From Acetobacteraceae bacterium (lineage in GTDB: Bacteria > Pseudomonadota > Alphaproteobacteria > Acetobacterales > Acetobacteraceae), in contig JASHVB010000293.1 in NCBI GenBank assembly GCA_030039695.1, positions 1 to 30,379 of the forward strand: 30,379 nucleotides of DNA, read 5' to 3'. The translations under genes and the position numbers were made by a program. A model generated the notes under the pieces. The model saw only the letters and a list, made by a program, of their open reading frames with translations, did not search any database and was not told the DNA's origin. Shown here in pieces: positions 8,074-16,105 of the stretch (position 1 is its first letter; each line of letters begins with the position of its first letter).

Positions 8074-8495
8074 AGCGCAGCATGCCCATTGTGATGCCGT
8101 TGCGAGTTAGCCGCGGCCCGCGACTGGATGAAGCGGCGGCCGGTCGCCATCGCGGAGAAAGCCGGAACTCGAGGCGGGTTAGGTCCCGGCGTTCGCCGCG
8201 ATGATCATGGCCGGCGTGGTGTTATCAACAGCGAAGCGACGAAGCAGCCGTCCGTCGGCCAACACCTGCGCGCCGCAGGCATCAAAGATGCCTGCGTGGC
8301 GCGAACGTGGCGCAATTCTTCGTCCGGTTCAAATCCACTGACCACACACAGACGCAGCAAGAGAGCGGTCGTGCGTTGGTGCGCATCGGCGAAGCGCTGG
8401 CGCGGGTCCATGCTCTTCGGACGCGTGCGGCCGCGATCTCGAGCACGGCTTCTTGAGCGATACGTCCGCAGCCCGTGCGACGCTGCCAGGTTGCT
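8074..8495. other. Convergent intergenic region between tauD-like gene and soxG
   Basis: About 420 bases with no recognisable gene. It contains a strong hairpin (8269-8303) and a fragment resembling the GATCATGGCC palindrome arm around 8205. Short open frames on both strands have no family features that I recognise, so a decayed gene is possible but not demonstrable. Confidence 0.55.
8269..8303. terminator. Strong hairpin between converging genes
   Basis: GCAGGCATC (8275-8283) pairs perfectly with GATGCCTGC (8287-8295) around an AAA loop. After a 2-base bulge (GT), CGCGCC (8269-8274) pairs with GGCGCG (8298-8303). The total is 15 paired bases. Its place between the ends of a plus-strand and a minus-strand gene suits a bidirectional terminator, though no T tract follows. 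Confidence 0.5.
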
Positions 8496-8975
8496 TCACA
8501 ACGACGCCAGACGGCGGCGGAAACTTTCCGCATAGCTGGAGGCACACGCCAGTCCGAACGACGGCTGATCCGCCTCCCGCCAGACCGCTACGTCGATATG
8601 CGCTGCGTAGGTCAAGGCCACGCTGCCGGGCGTGAACACGCGCGGATGCAAGTCAATCGGCAGCAGCTTGCGGAGCGCCGCCAGCGCTCCCGCGCCGGAT
8701 ACGTTCAGCACCAGCCGCGATGCGGACGCATCCACCACGTACGCTGCACCAGCCAGCATATCGCTCAGTTCCGCGGTCAGCTCCCAGCCAATGCCCCGGC
8801 GCGCCGCGAGGAATCGGTCCGGTCCGTGCCACAGCACCGTCGTGGCGCCGGCAGATATCAGGCGACCCGGCGACGGCAGGCGCAGCGTTCCGGCAAGCGT
8901 TGCCGTGGCGCCGCGGCGGACCAGGATCATCGCCAGAGCCAGGTCATGCTGTTCTGCTAGCACCAGATCAGGCAC
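8496..8975 (-). CDS. soxG: Sarcosine oxidase, gamma subunit
   Basis: Last gene of the soxBDAG operon. The start is taken as a GTG at 8975, overlapping the end of soxA by 8 bases, which gives 159 residues, slightly short for a gamma subunit (about 170-200). The sequence resembles the C-terminal GCV_T-like fold of SoxG: an ISAGATTVLWHGPDRFLA block, then ELSDMLAGAAYVVDASASRLVLNVSGAGA and LLPIDLHPRVFTPGSVALTYAAHIDVAVWR. This subunit packs against alpha and stabilises the heterotetramer, and carries no cofactor. The frame is open further upstream, but that part is antisense-like composition overlapping soxA. Confidence comes from sequence and operon position together. Confidence 0.9.
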   Translation of the reverse strand: MPDLVLAEQHDLALAMILVRRGATATLAGTLRLPSPGRLISAGATTVLWHGPDRFLAARRGIGWELTAELSDMLAGAAYVVDASASRLVLNVSGAGALAALRKLLPIDLHPRVFTPGSVALTYAAHIDVAVWREADQPSFGLACASSYAESFRRRLASL

Positions 8976-11904
8976 GCAGGCGCTCCCCTTGCGGGTCCAC
9001 GAAGCAGGGATCGACCACTTCCACCTCCTCGTCGGCGTTGCGTAGGGGGTCATAGGCACGCACGCGTTGGCCGAAGCGGGCGGGGCCGCCGGCGAGGAAG
9101 CCGAGGGCGATCGCGTGGCCAAGCGTGGGCGAGAACGCGGCCGAGCTGACCCAGCCCAGGTCGTGCGCGGCGTCCTCGGGCGCACCGATCGCGAGGAGAT
9201 GCGCCCCCGCCGATAGCCGCGCTTTGCGATTGACCGGTTGGAGGCCAACCAGCCTCGGCCGGCCTGGCGCCATGAGGGCGGGGCGCTGTGCCAGAATGCG
9301 GCCGATGAAGTCCTTGTTTCGCGAGAGCATCCGTTCCAGCCCGAGATCGCGCGCTGTGGTCTGGCCGTTCAGCTCGCCGCCAGCGATGTGGCCTTTCTCG
9401 ATGCGCAGCATGGCGAGCGCCTCGGTGCCGTAGGGTACCGCGCCGGTTTCCAGAATACGGCCCAAAACAGACACGGCATCACTGGCGGGAACGGCGAGTT
9501 CGTAGGCCAGCTCACCTGAGTAGGAGACACGGAACAGCCGTCCTTTCTGGCCGGTACGCAGGCGCAGCGGACCGGCAGTCAGATGTGGAACGGCTGCGTT
9601 CGAGATGTCGTGATCCGGCGCGGCGATCGCCTGCAACACTGCGCGCGACAGCGGGCCGGCAATGGCCAGCTGCGCCCATTGGTCGGAGCAATCGAGCACG
9701 TCCAAATCGAGCTTCGGCCACAGCACCTGGCGACAGAACTCTATGTGCCGCAGCACGCCCGCCGCATTCGCTGTGGTGGTGGTCAGCACAAAATGATCCG
9801 GCGCCAGCCGCGCGACCGTGCCGTCGTCCATGACGAGGCCATCCTCGCGCAGCATCAGCCCATAGCGTGTGCGGCCGACCGGCAGCGTGGACATGGTGTT
9901 GGTGTAGATGTGGTCGAGGAAAATGCCCGCGTCCGGACCGAACACCTCGATCTTGCCCAAGGTGGAGACGTCACACACGCCGACCGCGTGGCGCACGGCG
10001 AGCGCCTCGCGACAGGCGGATTGCAGCCAGGTCGTCTCGCCGGCTTGCGGATAATACTGCGCACGCAGCCAGAGCCCCACTTCGCTGAAGACAGCGCCGA
10101 CGCTCTGCGCCCAGCTATGCGATGGCGGCAGGCGGTACGGGCGGAATTCGCGCCCGCGATGCGGGCCAGCGAGTGCACCGATCGCCACCGGGACGTAAGG
10201 CGGGCGAAAAGTCGTGGTACCGGTTGCTTCAATCGATGCGCCGGTCAGTGCGGCCATGATCGCCAGGCCATTCACGTTCGCCGTCTTGCCTTGGTCGCTC
10301 GCCATACCGAGCGTCGTGTAGCGTTTCAACAGTTCGACCGAGCGGAAGCCCTCGCGCGCGGCAAGCGCCAGATCATCGGCCGAGACGTCGTTCTGGAAAT
10401 CGACGAACGCCTTGCTGCCGCCAGACTGCTGTGCGATCAGCGTTTGGCGCACGGATTCGGGCTCGGCGTGCGGGGCCGCTGCGTCGCGTGGTTCAAATCC
10501 TGCCAAACGAGCAGCTTCGCCGCCCATCTGAGTACCGTCGGCGAGTGCCTCAGCCAGCGTCAGGTGGCCGGCGGCGGCGCCGGCGATGCCCATGTTTGGT
10601 GGTACGGCGTCGGGAACGAACGCGCTGAGCGCCGCGTTCCACTTGGGTTTTGCGCCCAAATGACTGGATAGATGCAGCGTCGGATTCCAGCCGCCGGCAA
10701 CGGCAAGCAAGTCTGCGTCGATGCGATAACGTCCGCCGGCCGCATCGACGACACTCACGCACTGCAAATCAATGCCGCCTTCGGCTGCGACAATCTGACC
10801 GCCAGAGAATACGGGCACATCGATTGTCTGTGGGGGCGGCGTGGGTCGCGGATCGACCACCGCGGCAATGTCGATTCCCGCGCGTGCGGCATCGGCGACG
10901 GTGCGCCAGCCGTCATCGCATGTCGTGAGCAGCACCATGCGTCGTCCCGGACGCACGGCGAAACGGTTGACGTAGGTCCGCACCGCGGACGCCAGCATCA
11001 CCCCGGGGATGTCGTTGCCTGCAAACACCATCGGCCGTTCCAGCGCTCCGGCTGCCAGCACGGCGGCGCGCGCGACAATCCGCCATACGCGCTGGCGTGG
11101 TTCATCGCGCGCGGGATGCGGCTTGTGATCGGCGACGCGCTGGATGGCGAGATAGACGCCGTGGTCGTAAGCCGTGGTGACCGTGGTGCGGCGCAGGATG
11201 CGAAGTTCGTCAAACTCCGACAATGCCTCCTGCGTGTCGGCGAGCCAGGCCATCGCCGGCTTGCCATTGATGCTTGCGTGTTCGGACAGCAAGCGACCGC
11301 CGAGCCAGGAATCTTCCTCGCACAGCACGACGCGTGCGCCGGTGCGCGCCGCCGCGAGCGTGGCGGCGATGCCCGCCGGACCGCCGCCGATCACCAGGAC
11401 GTCGCAGAACCAGTGGGTTTGTTCGTAGGCATCGGGATCAGGCTCGCCGCTGGCGCGGCCGAGGCCGGCAGCACGGCGGATCAACGGTTCGTACCAGCGC
11501 TCCCACGCTTTCGCCGGCCACATGAAGGTCTTGTAGTAGAAGCCGGCAGCGAACACCGGCGGCAGCTTGCCGCTGACCGCCGCGAGGTCGTGACGCAATG
11601 AGGGGAAGCGGTTCTGGCTGAACGCTGTCAGCCCAGCAAAGAGCTCGGTGGTGGTCGCCCGCGTGTTGGGTTCGCGGTAGGCGCCGGAGCGTAGTTCGAC
11701 CAACGCGTTCGGCTCATCGGAGCCTGCGGTCATGATGCCGCGCGGGCGGTGGTATTTGAAGCTGCGACCGATCAGGCGCACACCGTTGGCCAACAGCGCG
11801 GAGGCGAGCGTATCGCCGGCGCAGCCTTGATAGTGGCGACCATCGAAGCGAAACGACAGCGGTGTCGAGCGGTCGATCAGGCCGCCGGCTGGCAGGCGGC
11901 TCAT
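8968..11904 (-). CDS. soxA: Sarcosine oxidase, alpha subunit
   Basis: The product is 978 residues, the normal size for the alpha subunit of heterotetrameric sarcosine oxidase. Residues about 15-90 form the ferredoxin-like Fer2_4 fold (FRFDGRHYQGCAGDTLASAL). VLVIGGGPAGIAATLAAA (about 169-186) is the dinucleotide-binding motif for NAD. From about 600 to the C-terminus runs a GCV_T-like folate-binding domain that captures the methyl carbon as 5,10-methylene-tetrahydrofolate. The start ATG at 11904 overlaps the soxD stop by the ATGA tetranucleotide, implying translational coupling. N-methylglycine is oxidised to glycine, but homologues also take other N-substituted glycines. No glyA, folD or purU gene accompanies the operon here. 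Confidence 0.96.
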   Translation of the reverse strand: MSRLPAGGLIDRSTPLSFRFDGRHYQGCAGDTLASALLANGVRLIGRSFKYHRPRGIMTAGSDEPNALVELRSGAYREPNTRATTTELFAGLTAFSQNRFPSLRHDLAAVSGKLPPVFAAGFYYKTFMWPAKAWERWYEPLIRRAAGLGRASGEPDPDAYEQTHWFCDVLVIGGGPAGIAATLAAARTGARVVLCEEDSWLGGRLLSEHASINGKPAMAWLADTQEALSEFDELRILRRTTVTTAYDHGVYLAIQRVADHKPHPARDEPRQRVWRIVARAAVLAAGALERPMVFAGNDIPGVMLASAVRTYVNRFAVRPGRRMVLLTTCDDGWRTVADAARAGIDIAAVVDPRPTPPPQTIDVPVFSGGQIVAAEGGIDLQCVSVVDAAGGRYRIDADLLAVAGGWNPTLHLSSHLGAKPKWNAALSAFVPDAVPPNMGIAGAAAGHLTLAEALADGTQMGGEAARLAGFEPRDAAAPHAEPESVRQTLIAQQSGGSKAFVDFQNDVSADDLALAAREGFRSVELLKRYTTLGMASDQGKTANVNGLAIMAALTGASIEATGTTTFRPPYVPVAIGALAGPHRGREFRPYRLPPSHSWAQSVGAVFSEVGLWLRAQYYPQAGETTWLQSACREALAVRHAVGVCDVSTLGKIEVFGPDAGIFLDHIYTNTMSTLPVGRTRYGLMLREDGLVMDDGTVARLAPDHFVLTTTTANAAGVLRHIEFCRQVLWPKLDLDVLDCSDQWAQLAIAGPLSRAVLQAIAAPDHDISNAAVPHLTAGPLRLRTGQKGRLFRVSYSGELAYELAVPASDAVSVLGRILETGAVPYGTEALAMLRIEKGHIAGGELNGQTTARDLGLERMLSRNKDFIGRILAQRPALMAPGRPRLVGLQPVNRKARLSAGAHLLAIGAPEDAAHDLGWVSSAAFSPTLGHAIALGFLAGGPARFGQRVRAYDPLRNADEEVEVVDPCFVDPQGERLRA

Positions 11905-12155
11905 TCTCGTTTCTCCACCGCTTCGACGCGCAACAATGCGTGTGAACGCGTGTCGCGCGTCACGATGAGCCAGGCCCGGCAACCATGCGTGTGCTGGCAA
12001 TATTCGCGGTGCACGCCAGCGACGTTGTCGCGCAGATAAACGTAATCATGCCAGGCATCGGCATCATCGAAGTCGGGCCGGAGCGGGTCAGCGGCACCGA
12101 GGAAGACGAACTCCTCGTTGCCGCGTGGACCGCAATAAGGGCACGGAATACGCAT
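11901..12155 (-). CDS. soxD: Sarcosine oxidase, delta subunit (zinc-binding)
   Basis: This 84-residue protein starts MRIPCPYCGPRGNEEF. The CPYC pair with a later C-x-H-x-x-x-C (EYCQHTHGC) gives the zinc-ligand set known from SoxD. YVYLRDN and HGCRAWLIVTRDT are conserved in the family. SoxD holds the heterotetramer together and has no redox role. The start ATG at 12155 is 1 base past the soxB stop codon (12157-12159), and the stop overlaps the soxA start, so the whole operon is tightly coupled. An upstream ATG at 12194 would extend the protein into soxB and is rejected. Confidence 0.95.
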   Translation of the reverse strand: MRIPCPYCGPRGNEEFVFLGAADPLRPDFDDADAWHDYVYLRDNVAGVHREYCQHTHGCRAWLIVTRDTRSHALLRVEAVEKRE

Positions 12156-12156
12156 C

Positions 12157-13407
12157 TCAGTGCAGATTCGGTTGCGGCCCGGCGCCGGCTTCATCGATCA
12201 TCGCGCCAGTACGGGAACGATCCAGCCGCATTGCGGTGTTGAGCCGATGTGCCTCGTTCTTCGCGATCGTCCATGCAAAGCACCAGCCACTGGCCGGCGT
12301 CGCTTTGAAGCCGCCGTAGCACCAACCGGCATTCAAGTACAGGTTCTCAATCGCCGTCCGGTCGATGATCGGCGATCCGTCCATGCTCATATCCATGATG
12401 CCGCCCCACTGGCGTAGCACGCGCAGCCGGCCGACGAACGGCATCAGCGCCATCGCGCATTCCATCACGTCCTGCATCGCCGGAAAACTGCCGCGCTGCG
12501 CATATGAGTTGTAGCCGTCGATATCGCCGCCAAACACGAGGCCTCCCTTGTCTGACTGGCTGATGTAGAAATGCGCCGCGCCGAACGTGATGACGGTGTC
12601 GATCAGCGGTTTCACACTTTCCGACACGAAGGCCTGCAGCACGTGGCTTTCAATCGGCAGCCGCAGTCCTGCCATCGCCGCAACACGGGAAGAGTTGCCC
12701 GCCACTGCGATGCCGACCTTGTTCGCTCGGATGTATCCCCGCGTGGTGTCTACGCCCGTAACGCGGCCGTTGTCGACGCGCAGTCCGGTGACCTCGCAGT
12801 TCTGCACGATGTCGACACCGCGCCGGTCGGCCGCCCGCGCATAGCCCCACACCACCGCATCGTGGCGCGCCGTGCCGCCGCGGCGTTGCAGCAGCCCGCC
12901 GCAGATCGGGAACCTTGCATTGGCAAAATCCAGATATGGAGCCATGCGTCTCACCGCGTTGGCATCGAGCAGCTCCGCGTCCGCTCCGTGCAGGCGCATC
13001 GAATTCCCGCGCCGGGCAAATGCGTCGCGCTGCGCGTCAGAGTGATAGAGATTCAACACCCCTCTCTGGCTGACCATCGCGTTGTAATTCAAATCCTGCT
13101 CCAGGCCCTCCCATAAACGCATCGACCATTCGTAGAACGCTTCATTGCCCGGCAGCAGATAGTTGGAACGGATGATCGTCGTGTTTCGCCCGGCATTGCC
13201 CGAGCCGATGTAGCCTTTCTCCAGGACGGCGACATTCCTGATGCCATGCTCTTTTGCTAGGTAGTATGCGGTCGCGAGTCCATGACCCCCGCCGCCGATG
13301 ATCACCACGTCGTATGCATCGCGCGGCACCGCGTCGCGCCATGCCGGCCGCCAGCCGGCGTGTCCGCGCAAGGCCTCTGTCAGGAGAGTGAGAAACGAAT
13401 ATCGCAT
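12157..13407 (-). CDS. soxB: Sarcosine oxidase, beta subunit (catalytic flavoprotein)
   Basis: A 416-residue DAO-fold flavoprotein and the first gene of the operon. YDVVIIGGGGHGLATAYYLA (about 32-51) is the FAD-binding glycine motif. EKGYIGSGNAGRNTTIIRSNYL is highly conserved in SoxB. RGGTARHDAVVWGYARAAD contains the His that I recall as the covalent FMN attachment site. QWGGIMDMSMDGSPIIDRT and GWCYGGFKATPASG are C-terminal SoxB hallmarks. The subunit oxidises sarcosine at FAD and passes electrons through FMN to oxygen. The start ATG at 13407 faces a 129-base divergent control region shared with an amino-acid ABC transporter, which fits a linked uptake and degradation unit. Confidence 0.96.
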   Translation of the reverse strand: MRYSFLTLLTEALRGHAGWRPAWRDAVPRDAYDVVIIGGGGHGLATAYYLAKEHGIRNVAVLEKGYIGSGNAGRNTTIIRSNYLLPGNEAFYEWSMRLWEGLEQDLNYNAMVSQRGVLNLYHSDAQRDAFARRGNSMRLHGADAELLDANAVRRMAPYLDFANARFPICGGLLQRRGGTARHDAVVWGYARAADRRGVDIVQNCEVTGLRVDNGRVTGVDTTRGYIRANKVGIAVAGNSSRVAAMAGLRLPIESHVLQAFVSESVKPLIDTVITFGAAHFYISQSDKGGLVFGGDIDGYNSYAQRGSFPAMQDVMECAMALMPFVGRLRVLRQWGGIMDMSMDGSPIIDRTAIENLYLNAGWCYGGFKATPASGWCFAWTIAKNEAHRLNTAMRLDRSRTGAMIDEAGAGPQPNLH

Positions 13408-13452
13408 CGCCCGGACGCTTAAGCAGCTTCCGGCCGCATTGGAAAGGGTACA

Positions 13453-13474
13453 CAGACAGGACTGGACTCGTCTG
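13453..13474. promoter_or_regulatory. Inverted repeat CAGAC-N12-GTCTG in the divergent sox/transporter promoter
   Basis: CAGAC (13453-13457) and GTCTG (13470-13474) are inverted copies 12 bases apart, in the gap between soxB and the binding-protein gene. A second palindrome, TTGGCCAA, lies at 13492-13499. Either could bind a regulator controlling both directions. No regulator gene lies nearby, so the assignment is tentative. Confidence 0.35.
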
Positions 13475-13536
13475 CCCGATCAAGGCGAAGATTGGCCAAC
13501 CGAACCAGCTACGGTCGGAACGTGCAGGGGGACAGA

Positions 13537-14364
13537 ATGATATCCTGGAGCCATTGTCCGCGGTTGTTGGCAGGCGCCCTCTTTGCGGCCGGCTTGCTGT
13601 GGCTCGGCGGGGTACAGGCGCACGCCGACGACCTTGCCACCATCAAGCAGCGCGGCACGCTGATCGTCGGCGTGAAGGCGGACTATCGGCCGTTCGGCTT
13701 CCGTACGCCGTCCGGCCAGATCGAAGGGATCGAGCCGGCACTCGCCGCCGACGTGGCGAAAAGCCTCGGCGTGAAGCTGGAACTTGTGCCGGTGGTCGCC
13801 GCGAACCGCATGCAGTTCCTGGAGCAGGGAAAGATCGATCTGATGATTGCGACGATGACCGATACGCCGGAGCGGGCGAAGGTCGTCGGCATCGTGCATC
13901 CAGACTATTACGCATCCGGGTTCAATATCATGGTGCCCAAGTCGATGAATGTGAAGTCGTGGGATGAGTTGAGGGGCAAGCCGGTCTGCGGCATTCAGGG
14001 CGCCTATTACAACAAGGAAGCGGCCGAGAAACTTGGGCTGCAGGTTGTCGCGTTCACCGGCACCGCAGAGGCGCTGACCGCCTTGAAGCAGGGCCGATGC
14101 ATCGGGCTGCTGTACGACGACACCTCGATCGAGGGCAACCTGCTTGAGCCGGAGTGGCAAGCCTACGACATGCCGCTCGAGTCCCAGGATCCCCAGCCCT
14201 GGGGCCTGGCCGTTCGGCTCGGTCAGCCAGAATGGTCCGCCTATATGTCGAAGATGGTCGAGCAGTGGGCAAAGGACGGCACAGTACTGGATCTCGAAAA
14301 CCAGTACCATATCAAGCCCTCGAAATTTGCCACGGACATGCATAAGAAATACTCGGGCCAGTAG
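13537..14364 (+). CDS. Polar-amino-acid ABC transporter, periplasmic binding protein (SBP_bac_3)
   Basis: A 275-residue protein with a clear signal peptide: a basic N-terminus, a hydrophobic stretch LLAGALFAAGLLWLGG and a likely cleavage after AHA (residue 30). The mature part has the PF00497 pattern GTLIVGVKADYRPFGF at 40-55, MTDTPERAKVV with Arg113 placed to bind an alpha-carboxylate, and YDDTS (Asp194/195) placed to bind an alpha-amino group. Both key positions are kept, so an amino acid or N-substituted amino acid is the likely ligand. The start is supported by an AGGGGGA box 4 bases before the ATG at 13537. It heads a nine-gene plus-strand run, 3 bases from the first permease gene, and diverges from soxBDAG. 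Confidence 0.93.
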   Translation: MISWSHCPRLLAGALFAAGLLWLGGVQAHADDLATIKQRGTLIVGVKADYRPFGFRTPSGQIEGIEPALAADVAKSLGVKLELVPVVAANRMQFLEQGKIDLMIATMTDTPERAKVVGIVHPDYYASGFNIMVPKSMNVKSWDELRGKPVCGIQGAYYNKEAAEKLGLQVVAFTGTAEALTALKQGRCIGLLYDDTSIEGNLLEPEWQAYDMPLESQDPQPWGLAVRLGQPEWSAYMSKMVEQWAKDGTVLDLENQYHIKPSKFATDMHKKYSGQ

Positions 14365-14367
14365 CCC

Positions 14368-15117
14368 GTGGAATTCGTCGCCCTGTGGTTCCGGCGTCTC
14401 AATCAGACGACCGGGATCAATTTGCCGATCTTCTACGATCCGTTCGACCGCTCGCGCTTCCTGCATGGGCTCGAGGTGACCGTCGAGCTCTCGATCGTCA
14501 CCATCCTGGCCTCGATCGCCATCGGCATCGTCGGAGCCTGGCTACAGGGCTCGCACCTGGTGTGGACGCGGCGGATCGTGCAAGGCTACATCCAGATCTT
14601 CCGCAATACCCCGCCACTGGTGCAGCTTTACTTCTTCTACTTCGGACTCAGCGCACTGCTGCCGCTGGCGCACACCAGTTTCGGCACCACCGCGCCGTTG
14701 ATCGGCGGCTTTACCTGGGTATGCATTTCACTCAGCTTCTTTGCCGGTGCGTTCAATGTAGAAATCTTCCGCTCTGGCATCGAGGCTGTGCCGCATTCGA
14801 CCGTGGAAGCAGCCGAAGCCTTGGGGTACACGCGGCTTAAGGCCTACGTTTACATCATCTTGCCGCTGGCGTTCCGCGTGTGCCTGCCCGCGCTGAACAA
14901 CAACTTGGTCAATCTGATCAAAACGACAACCCTGGCTTATGCGGTCGCGGTGCCGGAGCTTTTGTACATCTCGGCGCAGATCTGGTCGGACGATACGGAC
15001 GTGCCGGAGATGATGGTCGTGCTGCTCGTCATCTATGTCGGGCTGGTCGGGCTCCTGGTCTGGATCATGCACCGGCTAGAGCATGCGCTCCGCCTGCCCG
15101 GTTACAGTCCGGCCTGA
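14368..15117 (+). CDS. Amino-acid ABC transporter permease (HisM/GlnP type)
   Basis: A 249-residue inner-membrane permease starting at a GTG three bases after the binding-protein stop, so translation is probably coupled. It has several hydrophobic helices, including LSIVTILASIAIGIVGAWL and MMVVLLVIYVGLVGLLVWI. The FRNTPPLVQLYFFYFGL motif is diagnostic for polar-amino-acid permeases. The cytoplasmic EAA loop VEAAEALGYTRLKAYVYIIL contacts the ATPase. The N-terminus is a little longer than usual before the first helix. It should pair with the permease at 15264-16094 to form the heterodimeric channel. Confidence 0.93.
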   Translation: MEFVALWFRRLNQTTGINLPIFYDPFDRSRFLHGLEVTVELSIVTILASIAIGIVGAWLQGSHLVWTRRIVQGYIQIFRNTPPLVQLYFFYFGLSALLPLAHTSFGTTAPLIGGFTWVCISLSFFAGAFNVEIFRSGIEAVPHSTVEAAEALGYTRLKAYVYIILPLAFRVCLPALNNNLVNLIKTTTLAYAVAVPELLYISAQIWSDDTDVPEMMVVLLVIYVGLVGLLVWIMHRLEHALRLPGYSPA

Positions 15118-15126
15118 TGTCCGCGT

Positions 15127-15268
15127 GTCATTGCGAGGAAGCTCGCGACCTAGCGGGAAACCACCCGGTCATCGCCGGGCGTGACCCGGCCATCTACGAG
15201 CGACGGTGGGTTCGTGCCGGGCAGCGCAGGGACGGTGCGTCAATAGCCGGCCCAGGGCGGGCGATGAC
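15127..15268. repeat. Interspersed palindromic repeat cluster between permease genes
   Basis: Starts with GTCATTGCGAGG (15127-15138), the same start as the element at 21801. It is followed by a second palindrome: GTCATCGCC (15168-15176) and its inverted copy GGCGATGAC (15260-15268), with CCGGG-CGTGA-CCCGG nested inside at 15175-15189. Such arms resemble small intergenic repeats that I recall as common in alphaproteobacteria. The right arm contains the candidate start codon of the next permease. Confidence 0.65.
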
Positions 15269-16094
15269 GGGAACCGCATTCCGCATGCCGTTGGCGTACC
15301 GCGCGCCGCTGCCCACGCTCCGCCTGAGCGCCTGGCATGGCATCGCCATCGCCGCGCTGATCGTTCTTTCCGCCTGGGCCGCACAGGCGCAAGGCACGGC
15401 AGCCGGCCGTCCCGGCATTTTCGCCACGCTCGCGCGATGGACCCCGCTGCTGCTGCGCGGCTTCGTCTTCAACATCCTGATCAGTTTCTGCTCTATGGCG
15501 ATCGGCACCGTGCTGGGCGGGTTCCTCGGCATCGGTCTGATCTCGATCGCAGCGCCGCTCCGCCGCGGCAGCTGGCTGCTCACGCAGTTCTTTCGCAATG
15601 CGCCGTGGCTCGTGCTGTTGTTCTTTGTCATGTTCATGCTGCCATTCCAGATCAGCATCGGCGGTGTCGTCGTGCCGCTGCCGGACTGGGTGAAGGCGGT
15701 CGTCGGCCTCGCCCTTCCGGTCATGGCCAACGTCGCAGAGATCGTTCGCGGCGCGGTCCTCTCGATCCCGAGCGGTCAGTGGGAAGCCGCCGAATCGCTG
15801 GGCTTCAGCCGCCGCCAGCAGCTTTGGTCGATCGTCCTGCCGCAGTGCATCAAGCGTATGCTGCCGCCCTGGATGAATCTCTATGCCATCCTCACGATGT
15901 CCAGCGTGCTCGCTTCGATCGTCGGCGTGAACGAAGTCATGACGCTTGCGGGCCAGGTGGAAGCCGCGGAGGGCGGCCGCACCGACCTGCTGGCACCGCT
16001 TTACGGCTGGATTTTGCTGTGGTTCTTTCTGTACTCGTACCCGATCGCCCGCCTCACCCTGCGCCTGGAGCGGCGCTACGCGGTCAAGATCTAG
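15264..16094 (+). CDS. Amino-acid ABC transporter permease, second subunit
   Basis: A permease of about 276 residues of the HisQ/GlnP class. A long N-terminal part precedes LRGFVFNILISFCSMAIGTVLGGFLG. FFRNAPWLVLLFFVMFMLPF matches the family FRNxP motif, and WEAAESLGFSRRQQLWSIVLPQ is the EAA loop. ATG 15264 (MTGTAFRMPLAYRAPL) lies inside the right arm of a palindromic repeat; ATG 15285 is the next in-frame choice and may be the true start. The gap of 146 bases to the first permease is the only long one in the cluster and is filled by the repeat. Its stop at 16092-16094 nearly touches the ATPase gene. Confidence 0.92.
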   Translation: MTGTAFRMPLAYRAPLPTLRLSAWHGIAIAALIVLSAWAAQAQGTAAGRPGIFATLARWTPLLLRGFVFNILISFCSMAIGTVLGGFLGIGLISIAAPLRRGSWLLTQFFRNAPWLVLLFFVMFMLPFQISIGGVVVPLPDWVKAVVGLALPVMANVAEIVRGAVLSIPSGQWEAAESLGFSRRQQLWSIVLPQCIKRMLPPWMNLYAILTMSSVLASIVGVNEVMTLAGQVEAAEGGRTDLLAPLYGWILLWFFLYSYPIARLTLRLERRYAVKI

Positions 16095-16105
16095 AGGTTC
16101 CGGAC

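Noticed and set aside
15206..16105. Open frame that would fuse a long leader to the ABC ATPase
   Set aside because: It overlaps the permease gene in another frame and has Arg/Pro-rich composition; no ATPase of this family has such an extension.
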